Source of the DNA: JABDDM01 sp038240295
GTDB taxonomy: Bacteria > Bacteroidota > Ignavibacteria > Palsa-1295
Direction: 5' to 3'
Length of the DNA: 6,451 bases
Assembly (NCBI GenBank): GCA_038240295.1
Contig: JBBSDW010000169.1
Coordinates: 1 to 6,451 of the forward strand
The first letter of the stretch is position 1. Each line of letters opens with the position of its first letter. The notes under the pieces are model-generated. The model saw only the letters and a list, made by a program, of their open reading frames with translations, was not told where the DNA came from and ran no database searches. Positions 1 to 6,368 of this stretch are shown one piece after another. A program made the translations under genes and the position numbers.

Positions 1-330
1 ATACAATTCAGGAACGCAACGAACGCTGCCTTCGGAGTTATCTCGACATCTAACAACGTGGGTACACAAACCGGAACGGTGACGCTTCCAAGCCATCCGC
101 AGGGAACGATGGGCGTCTATTTGACGGCCATCGGTACCTTTGTAGGAGGAGCGGCAGCCGTTAGTGTGCCTGGTGCTGATATTGGTGACGTTGTTCTTGA
201 AACATACATCTCCATGACGAATGCCGGTGCTATCGCAGGAACAGTGACCTTCGCTAACACGGTAACGCTTACCTCGTCGAGTAGCCTCGACGCGAGCACT
301 GTTCGCGTAGTTGTTCTCAAGCAGCCATAA
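1..330 (+). CDS. 3' end of unrecognised Thr/Ser/Val-rich protein (5' truncated by window edge)
   Basis: The reading frame is open from base 1 to a TAA at 328-330, giving 109 visible residues. A GTG at 58 could serve as a start, but the frame continues upstream without a stop, so a gene entering from the left is more likely. The visible part is rich in Thr, Ser, Val, Ala and Gly, has no Cys or Trp, and alternates in a way that suggests beta strands. The motif GTVTL/GTVTF occurs twice (near visible residues 24 and 81), hinting at a degenerate internal repeat. This composition fits a surface, fibre or tail-like beta protein, but I do not recognise a family. It ends in VLKQP, with no membrane anchor and no obvious type IX sorting domain. 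A strong terminator follows about 95 bp downstream, supporting this as the last gene of a plus-strand transcript. That it is coding is fairly sure; its function is unknown. Confidence 0.6.
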   Translation: MQFRNATNAAFGVISTSNNVGTQTGTVTLPSHPQGTMGVYLTAIGTFVGGAAAVSVPGADIGDVVLETYISMTNAGAIAGTVTFANTVTLTSSSSLDASTVRVVVLKQP

Positions 331-352
331 GCCAACCTAACTATTGTGAAAT

Positions 353-380
353 GGCTCTCAGGCCAGTTTGCCTGAGAGCC
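353..380 (+). other. Perfect 11-bp hairpin in the 3' UTR, no U-tract
   Basis: GGCTCTCAGGC at 353-363 pairs exactly with GCCTGAGAGCC at 370-380 around the 6-base loop CAGTTT. The sequence after the stem is TCACATTCAA on the plus strand, and the minus-strand flank is also not T-rich, so it is not a canonical intrinsic terminator. It sits 22 bp after the stop codon of the upstream gene and 45 bp before a true terminator. It may protect the mRNA 3' end or help pausing; this role is inferred. Confidence 0.6.
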
Positions 381-424
381 TCACATTCAAACAAAGTGTA
401 AACACACGCGAGAGAGAGTTCAGG

Positions 425-459
425 CCCCGGTCGTCAAACACGACCGGGGTTCTCTTTTT
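425..459 (+). terminator. Rho-independent terminator of the plus-strand transcript
   Basis: CCCCGGTCG at 425-433 pairs perfectly with CGACCGGGG at 441-449, leaving a 7-base loop TCAAACA. The stem is followed directly by TTCTCTTTTT (450-459), a good U-tract. A purine run GAGAGAG just upstream (412-418) could weakly pair with part of the U-tract. The T-run lies only on the plus-strand 3' side, so it terminates the gene ending at 330 and does not serve the minus-strand operon. Confidence 0.88.
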
Positions 460-481
460 AAATCACTGGGGTTAGAGAACA

Positions 482-508
482 GGGAACGGGGAAGAGGGAA
501 CGGTGGGG
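482..508 (+). repeat. Purine-rich GGGAACGGGG-type short repeat, G-quadruplex-capable
   Basis: Four G-tracts (482-484, 488-491, 496-498, 505-508) are separated by 3, 4 and 6 bases, which fits the usual G3+N1-7 quadruplex pattern on the plus strand. The core AGGGAACGGGGAA closely resembles the block at the far right end of the window and runs in the same direction. It lies between the plus-strand terminator and the hairpin-repeat array. Heptamer-like G/A-rich tandem repeats occur between genes in many bacteria; no function is assigned here. Confidence 0.65.
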
Positions 509-528
509 CACGTCCGCGCCAAGCGCAC

Positions 529-604
529 GTGAAGATCATCATGGAAGCATGGGGGATGAGCGAAACGTTTGGGACGAACGCCGCAGCGCGGCCGGGCCTT
601 TTGG
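529..604 (-). repeat. Hairpin-repeat unit m1 (minus orientation, partly decayed)
   Basis: The GC-rich hairpin GCCGC-AGC-GCGGC is intact at 580-592, next to the CCGGGCCTTTTGG boundary that ends at 604. The segment 543-604 aligns with 661-721 with about one single-base indel and scattered substitutions. The position of the CCCC/GGGG hairpin is degraded (CATGGAAGCATGGGGG around 541-555) and the small GCTCC hairpin is absent. GTGAAGATC at 529-537 is the reverse complement of GATCTTCAC found inside both plus units. This is a truncated or eroded copy. Confidence 0.65.
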
Positions 605-721
605 TGTGGACGATCGGTGATTCGTAGCTCCGGAGGAGCGGCTCATCGTTAGCCCCACGCGGAAGCGTGGGGTTGAGCAAAACATTTGCTCCGAACGCCG
701 CATCGCGGCCGGGCCTTTTGG
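605..721 (-). repeat. Hairpin-repeat unit m2 (minus orientation, complete)
   Basis: This unit contains all three hairpins: GCCGC-ATC-GCGGC at 697-709, CCCCACGC-GGAA-GCGTGGGG at 653-672 (8-bp stem, 4-base loop), and GCTCC-GGA-GGAGC at 627-639. The reverse complement of the middle stem differs from the plus units at one position in each arm (C:G instead of A:T), and the GC hairpin closes with G:C where the plus units have A:T. The unit sits directly against m1 in the same orientation, in a tandem step of about 117-118 bp. Confidence 0.75.
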
Positions 722-734
722 AATGATGGGGTCA

Positions 735-860
735 GCAAAGGCGCGACCGCGCTGCGGTGCGGGGATCTTCACACACTGACGCACAACCCCAAGCTTCCGC
801 TTGGGGCTAATGCCGGGCCGCTCCGCTGGAGCTACGGGGATATGGATGATCGGTAATTCC
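735..860 (+). repeat. Hairpin-repeat unit p1 (plus orientation)
   Basis: This is the first of two plus-strand units that repeat at exactly 125-bp spacing. Its hairpins are ACCGC-GCT-GCGGT (746-758), CCCCAAGC-TTCC-GCTTGGGG (787-806) and GCTCC-GCT-GGAGC (820-832). The shared stretch GGGGATCTTCAC (761-772) recurs 125 bases later. The tail TGGATGATCGGTAATTC (843-859) resembles TGGACGATCGGTGATTC at 607-623 in the minus-unit zone, in direct rather than inverted sense. That suggests a separate shared joining segment. Confidence 0.75.
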
Positions 861-960
861 CAAAGGCGCGACCGCGCTGCGGTGCGGGGATCTTCACGCG
901 CTGACCCACAACCCCAAGCTTCCGCTTGGGGCTCACGATGGGCCGCTCCGGTGGAGCAAC
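861..960 (+). repeat. Hairpin-repeat unit p2 (plus orientation)
   Basis: This copy of p1 is shifted by 125 bases without indels through about position 957: ACCGC-GCT-GCGGT at 871-883, CCCCAAGC-TTCC-GCTTGGGG at 912-931 and GCTCC-GGT-GGAGC at 945-957. Most differences from p1 fall in spacers and loops. It ends roughly 45 bp from the stop codon of the flavin reductase gene, so it probably lies in the 3' UTR of the minus-strand operon. No U-tract follows any hairpin on the minus strand, so it is not a canonical terminator. Confidence 0.75.
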
Positions 961-1002
961 AGGAATCGCGTTACGATCACCTGCATCGAGCGCCACCGCA
1001 CG

Positions 1003-1857
1003 CTACTTCTGATCTGTCCCCGTGATCGCGGACCATGCTTCTGCGATGTGATCCGATTCGAGCCACTTCTTCGCTTCCGCATGCCGCGTGTCGCGCTCTG
1101 CGTTGGTTGAGCATGGCGTGAACACAGGCACTTCAACCGTAGCAAGTTTCGCAAGGTCGCTGCCGGTCAGGATATGACTTAATCGCAGCTCCTCGGGAAG
1201 TGAATCGTAGCCTGGTAGGAGGCTCGTCGGTTGCGGCCATTTGAAGAGGCCCTTCTTGGCGCGCGTGTACCATGGGCCGCCGAGTCTCGCGACCTGATCC
1301 ATTTTGTAAGGATCGATGGCGCCAGACTCCGCATCAAAGACCGAGTCGCGAACGTGAAGCATCACCACTTCACAGATCAGCATGTTCGCACTCCCCGGCT
1401 TGCCGCCAAATTCGAGATGTTGGATGAGCTTCGCCTCCATCACAAACGGACTTTCGCAAACGCCGGGCGCCTTCACGACTTTGCTCTCAAGCTTCGTAAA
1501 TCCCGACTTCACAAACTCATCGACACCACGCTCATACGGCGCTGAGGTCAAGCTTGCCTGATGCACCATGTCGTACGAAATAATGCTCACGGTGCATTCT
1601 TTCGTCTCAAGGATATTTAGGAGCGTATCCTTCGGAAGTCCAGTGCGCCCCGCGTAGGCAGGGCTGAATGCGATAACAGGCGGATTGATACCGAAGGCAT
1701 TAAAAAAACTGAATGGCGCGAGGTTCGACCGACCATCCTTATCGAGTGTTGAGACAAACGCGATCGGTCTCGGCGCAACGCCTCCGAGCAGCACACGATG
1801 AAAATCGGGATGAGGAAGCTTAGCCGGATCCAATAGGCGCATCGGTTTTTCGTCCAC
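1003..1857 (-). CDS. Flavin reductase family protein (DIM6/NTAB type, FMN-binding)
   Basis: This 284-residue protein has a flavin-reductase-like split-barrel domain over about residues 18-200. The run GGVAPRPIAFVSTLD (25-39) followed by NLAPFSFFNAFGINPP (45-60) is the typical FMN-binding core, and GKPGSANMLICEVV (152-165) is a conserved later strand. Members bind FMN and usually reduce flavin with NAD(P)H or feed a partner oxygenase; the substrate here is unknown. The tail (about 205-284) includes LPEELRLSHILTGSDLA, a segment I recall in longer family members. There is no signal peptide, so it is cytoplasmic. The GTG start at 1857 overlaps the TAG of the peptidase gene by one base (TAGTG). 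An ATG at 1842 (MRLLDP...) gives 279 residues, begins more like family members, and may be the true start. Last gene of the minus-strand operon. Confidence 0.88.
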   Translation of the reverse strand: MDEKPMRLLDPAKLPHPDFHRVLLGGVAPRPIAFVSTLDKDGRSNLAPFSFFNAFGINPPVIAFSPAYAGRTGLPKDTLLNILETKECTVSIISYDMVHQASLTSAPYERGVDEFVKSGFTKLESKVVKAPGVCESPFVMEAKLIQHLEFGGKPGSANMLICEVVMLHVRDSVFDAESGAIDPYKMDQVARLGGPWYTRAKKGLFKWPQPTSLLPGYDSLPEELRLSHILTGSDLAKLATVEVPVFTPCSTNAERDTRHAEAKKWLESDHIAEAWSAITGTDQK

Positions 1858-3731
1858 TACTTCAACTGTTTATCTAAAAATTCAACGATCGCCGTGTAGA
1901 CTTTGATGCGATTCTCACGCTTCGAAATTCCGTGTCCTTCATCCGGAAGTAAAATATATTCGACCGGAATGTCTTTGGCTTTCACCGCCGAGACGATCTG
2001 TTCGGCTTCAGTATAAGGCACTCTTGGATCGTTCTTACCCTGATACACAAAAAGCGGATGCTTGATCGCGTTGACATGCGTAAGCGGCGAAATATCAACC
2101 AGGAATGCTGAGTCCTTGTCGATGTCACCATATTCAGCCATACGATTTCGCGCGCGATAGGCTCCGGTGTTTCGCAAAAAGGAATGGAAATTCGCGATGC
2201 CAAAGAGATCGACTCCGGCTGCCCAAAGATCGGGCTGCATCGTCATCGCAGCAAGCGACATAAATCCGCCGTAAGATCCGCCCATGATCACCAGCTTGGT
2301 TGAATCAACAGTGGCTTGCTGCTTTAACCAGCGTCCTGCGTATTCCATATCGCGAACGCTTGTCATCCGCTTTGTGGTATTGTCGGCGTTCGCATAGCTC
2401 TTGCCGTAACCGGTGGACCCGCGAACGTTGGGGATGAGTATCGAGTATCCTCGCTGCAGGTAATATTGAGCGATCGGATTAAACGTCGGCCGCTCCTGCG
2501 ATTCCGGTCCACCGTGCATAAAAACAATGACAGGATTGCGGCCAGGGCGGTTGCCTTTATAATAATAAGCTGGTATCATTGCGCCATCGAACGAAGGATA
2601 ATGAATTAGCGCGCTTCGGACGAACGATGCAGGGTCAAGACCCGCAAGGTTTGGCTTGGTTACCGGAGTAGTGGTGTTCTTCCTTCGATCGAAAACGTAG
2701 ATCGCACTCAGCGTTCTCGGCCCGCCAAAATTAAAAGCAAGTTTGCTTCCATCGCTCGAGAGCTGGAGGTTGGTGATAAATCCATCTTCAGGAAGCTTCG
2801 GTGCAGGAAGTTTTTTGCCGGTCGCAACATCATAGATCAGGATCTCACTGATGCCATCGCTATCGAGCGTTTCAACTTCGATCTTATCGTTCGAAGAAAA
2901 AATATCCTGATCGACATCCCACGCTGTTCGATCGCGAAAGACGATCGGCGAATTCGGCTTCGTCAGATCGAGATAGTCCCGCGACATGAATTCCTGACCC
3001 TGATTCGTAAAAAAGTACAATCGTTTTGCATCGTGCGTAACGTGAAAACCCTCGTAGATCGCATCTCCTGTGTGCGGTGTCAAAAGGCGAGGCTCCGCAG
3101 CAGGGGAGTCATGCAGCACGTCTTTGATATACACATAATTATCTGCGTTGCCTGAGTCGCGTTCGAGAAAGAGCCAGCGAAGGTCATCACTCATGCCGAT
3201 CAGGCCATTCTGATGATCCGATTGATGCAAAAGCTTCTTCGAGCGCGTTGCGAGGTCGAGGAGGTAGATGTCGTAATAAGCTTCGTTCCGTTCGTTCGAA
3301 CGATAGACGATATGCTTGCCGTCATGCGTGAAGCCGCCGGCGAACATTGCTTTTGGATTATTCGTGAGCGTATCGAGTCCGCTGCCATCGGAGTTGATCA
3401 GATAGAGCTGCGCATTTTCGTTACCGCCAACATCCTTGCTAAAAAGTATTCGCTTGCCATCTGGCGACCATTCCGAATTGCCAACGCCATCGGGAAAGAA
3501 CGTAAGTTGGTCGGGCCAATATGCTTGAAATTTTGTGGGCGCGCTTGCAGGTATTTTCCAAAGCTGTGACGTCCCGGAAACACTGCTGCCAAAGGTGATC
3601 CAGTTACCATCCGGACTGATCGCAGGTGCACCGGCACCGCGCACCGAGAGATAAGGCGCGAGCGTAACCTGTGCCTGAGCATCTATTGCCACGAGCGCCA
3701 AAGCACAACAAAGAAGCACTCTGATGATCAT
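1857..3731 (-). CDS. Exported S9-family (prolyl oligopeptidase-type) serine peptidase
   Basis: This 624-residue peptidase should cleave short peptides outside the cytoplasm. Residues 1-20 form a signal peptide (hydrophobic core LLCCALALVA, likely cleavage after AQA). Residues about 25-350 are a beta-propeller with TolB/PD40-like blades; SPDG-type turns appear near 39, 89, 136 and 326. The alpha/beta-hydrolase catalytic domain follows (about 375-624): HGGPE at 406-410 (oxyanion region), nucleophile Ser486 in GGSYGG, Asp568 in GKNDPRVP and His600 in DEGHG. The triad is complete and the length is usual for the acylaminoacyl-peptidase/dipeptidyl-peptidase side of S9. The ATG at 3731 lies in an ATGA overlap with the hydrolase stop, with no clear ribosome-binding site, which suggests translational coupling. 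Exact substrate specificity cannot be read from the sequence. Confidence 0.93.
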   Translation of the reverse strand: MIIRVLLCCALALVAIDAQAQVTLAPYLSVRGAGAPAISPDGNWITFGSSVSGTSQLWKIPASAPTKFQAYWPDQLTFFPDGVGNSEWSPDGKRILFSKDVGGNENAQLYLINSDGSGLDTLTNNPKAMFAGGFTHDGKHIVYRSNERNEAYYDIYLLDLATRSKKLLHQSDHQNGLIGMSDDLRWLFLERDSGNADNYVYIKDVLHDSPAAEPRLLTPHTGDAIYEGFHVTHDAKRLYFFTNQGQEFMSRDYLDLTKPNSPIVFRDRTAWDVDQDIFSSNDKIEVETLDSDGISEILIYDVATGKKLPAPKLPEDGFITNLQLSSDGSKLAFNFGGPRTLSAIYVFDRRKNTTTPVTKPNLAGLDPASFVRSALIHYPSFDGAMIPAYYYKGNRPGRNPVIVFMHGGPESQERPTFNPIAQYYLQRGYSILIPNVRGSTGYGKSYANADNTTKRMTSVRDMEYAGRWLKQQATVDSTKLVIMGGSYGGFMSLAAMTMQPDLWAAGVDLFGIANFHSFLRNTGAYRARNRMAEYGDIDKDSAFLVDISPLTHVNAIKHPLFVYQGKNDPRVPYTEAEQIVSAVKAKDIPVEYILLPDEGHGISKRENRIKVYTAIVEFLDKQLK

Positions 3732-4519
3732 GCGGAAAGAAAGCTCAGCACGGTTTGGTTAAAATCTCGAGGTTGATCGAGATTCGAAATATGCCCGGCA
3801 GATTTGATCGTGATGTGTTTTGAGCCTTTGATATTTTTCGCAAGTTCTTTCAAAAGCGCCACCGGCGTGATCGTGTCGAGCGTCGAAGAAACAACAAGCG
3901 TTGGATTTGTGATGCTGGGCAACAGATCGCGGAAATCGACGCTCCATGTAGCAGCCCATGAGGCAAGATAAGCCTCCGGATCTTTGCGCGCCATCGCATA
4001 GATCGCTTCCTCGAGGGTTTGCTTATCGATGTCGGGTTTCAAAACTTGTGGAATCCGAACGCGCGCAAAATCCTTGAGCGAACTATCGCGCAAGGAAAGC
4101 GAAGCTTTCGGCAACAACGTTTTTGCTTCCGGATAACAGGCGAACGTATTCGAGAGAACGATCTTGTTCAGCGAATCGAAGTGAAATGCGATCGCCTGCT
4201 GGATCACGACGCCGCCAAGCGAATTGCCGATCCAGTGTGCATTCGCAAATCCGAGATGAACGATGAGCGCATGAACATCTTCTGCAAACTCACGTGTATC
4301 GATCGGCAACACTTTCCCATCTTCGCTCCTCGACTGAGAATCGCCCGAGCCTCGAAGATCAACAGCAACCACAGTGTAGCCTTCATCTGCAAACGGCTCA
4401 AGCTGATATTTCCACGCGGTGCGATCGGCGCCCACGCCATGGATCATGACGATCAATTCGTTGCCATCGCCAGCTTTATCGAATGCGATCTCGATCTCTC
4501 GAATGCGTGCTTTTTCCAT
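3728..4519 (-). CDS. Alpha/beta hydrolase, 3-oxoadipate enol-lactonase-like fold
   Basis: This 263-residue protein is a single alpha/beta-hydrolase domain. HGVG at 27-30 forms the oxyanion region, DLRGSGDS at 54-61 follows strand 4, the nucleophile elbow is GNSLGG with Ser100, the acid is probably Asp215 (STLDTITP) and the base His243 (SAGHISNLDQP). The triad is complete. The ending GHISNLDQPRDFN and the overall length resemble the PcaD/enol-lactonase branch, but no catabolic pca genes are nearby. Esterase, lactonase or C-C hydrolase activity are all possible, so no gene symbol is given. No signal peptide is present, so it should be cytoplasmic, unlike both neighbours' products. It starts with ATG 14 bp after the OmpA-type gene's stop (weak TAAG upstream) and its TGA overlaps the next ATG. 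Confidence 0.9.
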   Translation of the reverse strand: MEKARIREIEIAFDKAGDGNELIVMIHGVGADRTAWKYQLEPFADEGYTVVAVDLRGSGDSQSRSEDGKVLPIDTREFAEDVHALIVHLGFANAHWIGNSLGGVVIQQAIAFHFDSLNKIVLSNTFACYPEAKTLLPKASLSLRDSSLKDFARVRIPQVLKPDIDKQTLEEAIYAMARKDPEAYLASWAATWSVDFRDLLPSITNPTLVVSSTLDTITPVALLKELAKNIKGSKHITIKSAGHISNLDQPRDFNQTVLSFLSA

Positions 4520-4533
4520 AATCGCTTAACGCA

Positions 4534-6306
4534 TCATTGTGTTGTAGTGATCACCATTTCTACCCGACGGTTTTTCGCACGTGCGCTGGCGTCAGTGCCA
4601 GGGACGAGCGGCTTCGACTTGCCGAACCCAACTGCGCTCAATCGCGAAGCAGCAATTCCCTCCTTAACAAGGAAGGCGAGCACGCTTTTGGCGCGCTGCT
4701 CTGATAGCTTTTGGTTGAAGGCATCGTTGCCAACGTCGTCGGTGTGTCCCTGAATGATGATCTTCGTTGCAGGCGCACGCTCGAGGAATTGCACGATGCG
4801 GTGCAGCTCGAGCTTGCTCTCTTTTAGCAGCGTCGCTTTGCCTGTCTCGAAGAGCACGTTCTTAAATTCCGAAGTCGAGCCAACAGCGATCGGCGCAAGT
4901 GCAAGGTCAAGTTTTGTACGATCGAAGGCTTGATGTTTCGGAACAGAAAATCGCTCCGAGCGCGGCAGGTAGCCATTCGCAACAGCGCTCAGCCCGAACC
5001 GGTGACCCCGCTGAACAGCGAGCACATAAACACCGGAGACACTATCGCTAAACACGCTCAGACGAGTAGAGTCGGCATCGAGATCGTCCGCGAATATCTC
5101 GGCATGCAGCGGCCTGCCAGTGACGGCGTCCGTCACCTTTCCCTGCACGATCACGACCGGCAGCGGTGCGATCGCAGAATCGCTCGGGCGAAGACTCACT
5201 TGATAAAGACGCGACTTTCCCGACCGGTTCGAAACAAAATAGGCCGTCTCGCCATCGGGGCCGATGCTAAATCCATAATCGTCACGAGGCGAATTGAATG
5301 GCGCACCGAGCGGCACAGGATCGGTCCAGTGATCTTTTACAAATTGTGTTCGATAGATATCGTCGCCGCCGGTCACCGTCACCGGACACGTCGTGCATGG
5401 CCGATTCGATGTGAAATAAAGCGTCAAGCCATCGGCTGCAATGAATGGATAGGTCTCGGCCCATGCCGTGTTGATATTGTTGCCGAGTGGAGTCAGTCCG
5501 CCCCATTCGCCTTGTTCGTTGATCGGCGCGACCCAAAGATCCTCATCGCCCATGCCGCCTAAACCGTAGTGTCCGGCCAGCCCGAAATTTTCCGAGATGA
5601 TCACGGCTTTCCCATCTGGCGTTACCGTCGATTCACCGCGCATATTTCCCTGAGCGAAATTCACGGCGCCCTGCGTCTGCAAATGCTTGACCATGTGCTC
5701 GCGATAGTGGAGGTCGTAAGCTGCCGGTGCACGTGTAAGCAGATCGGAATCGGGCGCCATTTCGAGCAGCGAGATCCTGCGGACCGAATCCATATAGAGC
5801 GCAGCCGAGAGCGAGCGATTTTGGTAGATGCCGTTGATCTGACCGGGCACAGGTTTCGGATCCTGAAATTTTCCGTTGACAAGCTTCGCCTGCCAGAAGA
5901 CCGCGCCGCCGATACCAGAGACATAGTATACAAGATCGCCGCGAGGGTGAACGGTCGGGTTGATCTGTCCGCCCGAGTTATTTACCGGCTGACCCAAATT
6001 GATCGGCGCCGACCAAAGCGAGTCCTTAAAAACGCGATACCAGATATCGGAATCCCATTTCCACTGTGGATTATTATCGGGCACACGCCAGGGATCGCGT
6101 GAAAATCTTCGCGAACCGAAATACATCGTGAGTCCGTCGAGCGTAAAGCTTGGGCGATCGTCGGCGGAGTCGATATCGATCATCCGGCATTCCTCAGCCT
6201 CAAGCGGCCGCGTCGAGCGTTGAGCATTCGCCGCGCGCGCCCAAAGAACGCTCGAAAAAAGAACGAAAGTAGTTAGTTGTAAAACCCGACCGAACCGATG
6301 CTGCAC
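4534..6306 (-). CDS. Exported PD40-propeller / CarboxypepD_reg-like / OmpA-domain envelope protein
   Basis: This 590-residue envelope protein probably tethers a periplasmic propeller to peptidoglycan. A signal peptide spans residues 1-28 (likely cleavage ANA/Q). PD40-type blades follow, with motifs such as FTLDGLTMYFGSRR (54-67), VTPDGKAVIISEN (228-240), ADGLTLYFTSNR (291-302) and GPDGETAYFVSNRSG (349-363). A carboxypeptidase-regulatory-like beta sandwich covers about 385-455 (VQGKVTDAVTGRPL). The OmpA C-terminal domain covers about 480-588: NVLFETGKATL, IIIQGHTDD and AKNRRVEMVI. Asp523 and Arg538 are 15 apart, as for the peptidoglycan-binding pair in OmpA homologues. CTTC (304-307) could form a disulfide or bind metal. 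The start is GTG at 6306, because no ATG or TTG in frame precedes the signal peptide. First gene of the operon. Confidence 0.92.
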   Translation of the reverse strand: MQHRFGRVLQLTTFVLFSSVLWARAANAQRSTRPLEAEECRMIDIDSADDRPSFTLDGLTMYFGSRRFSRDPWRVPDNNPQWKWDSDIWYRVFKDSLWSAPINLGQPVNNSGGQINPTVHPRGDLVYYVSGIGGAVFWQAKLVNGKFQDPKPVPGQINGIYQNRSLSAALYMDSVRRISLLEMAPDSDLLTRAPAAYDLHYREHMVKHLQTQGAVNFAQGNMRGESTVTPDGKAVIISENFGLAGHYGLGGMGDEDLWVAPINEQGEWGGLTPLGNNINTAWAETYPFIAADGLTLYFTSNRPCTTCPVTVTGGDDIYRTQFVKDHWTDPVPLGAPFNSPRDDYGFSIGPDGETAYFVSNRSGKSRLYQVSLRPSDSAIAPLPVVIVQGKVTDAVTGRPLHAEIFADDLDADSTRLSVFSDSVSGVYVLAVQRGHRFGLSAVANGYLPRSERFSVPKHQAFDRTKLDLALAPIAVGSTSEFKNVLFETGKATLLKESKLELHRIVQFLERAPATKIIIQGHTDDVGNDAFNQKLSEQRAKSVLAFLVKEGIAASRLSAVGFGKSKPLVPGTDASARAKNRRVEMVITTTQ

Positions 6307-6368
6307 TGTAGGTTGATTGAATGAGTCATTTGTTAACCGTAATCTGTCGAATGAGATTTCCGTGCTGT

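Larger units (their letters stand above)
529..960. repeat. Array of four REP/BIME-like hairpin units in inverted arrangement
   Basis: Four copies of one module cover this gene-free stretch. Two lie in minus orientation (ends near 604 and 721) and two in plus orientation (starting near 735 and 861), meeting at about 722-734. Read in its own direction, each full unit has a CCAAAGG-like start, a GC-rich hairpin, a spacer, a hairpin of type CCCCAnGC-TTCC-GCnTGGGG, and a small GCTCC-nnn-GGAGC hairpin. Stem bases differ between copies in paired fashion, so the pairing is conserved rather than the sequence. The organisation resembles enterobacterial REP/BIME elements by analogy only. No REP-associated transposase gene lies in the window. 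No open reading frame here looks like a real protein; the short ones are repeats read through. Confidence 0.82.

Noticed and set aside
529..960. CRISPR array
   Set aside because: Units are about 117-125 bp, change orientation and lack short identical repeats with unique spacers of uniform length.
529..1002. Intrinsic terminator for the minus-strand operon
   Set aside because: Several stems form here, but none is followed by a T-run on the minus strand; any 3'-end role would be non-canonical.
420..1025. Short open frames on both strands across the repeat array (for example 539-784 minus and 801-1025 plus)
   Set aside because: Their codons are the repeats and hairpins read through; peptides such as KGPAA-LRRS recur only because the DNA repeats.
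3728..4519. Calling the hydrolase pcaD
   Set aside because: The GNSLGG elbow and ending are similar, but no protocatechuate-pathway gene is nearby and the fold family is too broad to assign the substrate.
4019..4753. Plus-strand open frame of 244 codons opposite the hydrolase and OmpA-type genes
   Set aside because: It crosses two well-supported minus-strand genes and their junction, and its translation has no recognisable motif and a Cys/His/Arg-rich shadow composition.
4930..6102. Successive long plus-strand open frames (4930-5562 and 5569-6102) antisense to the OmpA-type gene
   Set aside because: The minus-strand product has clear domains throughout this region. The antisense translations are Arg/Ile/His-rich and carry no family signature.
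6307..6368. Promoter for the operon
   Set aside because: TTCGAC and TTAACA-like hexamers can be picked on the minus strand, but spacing and match are poor and no Bacteroidota-type TAnnTTTG box with a TTTG partner is clear.
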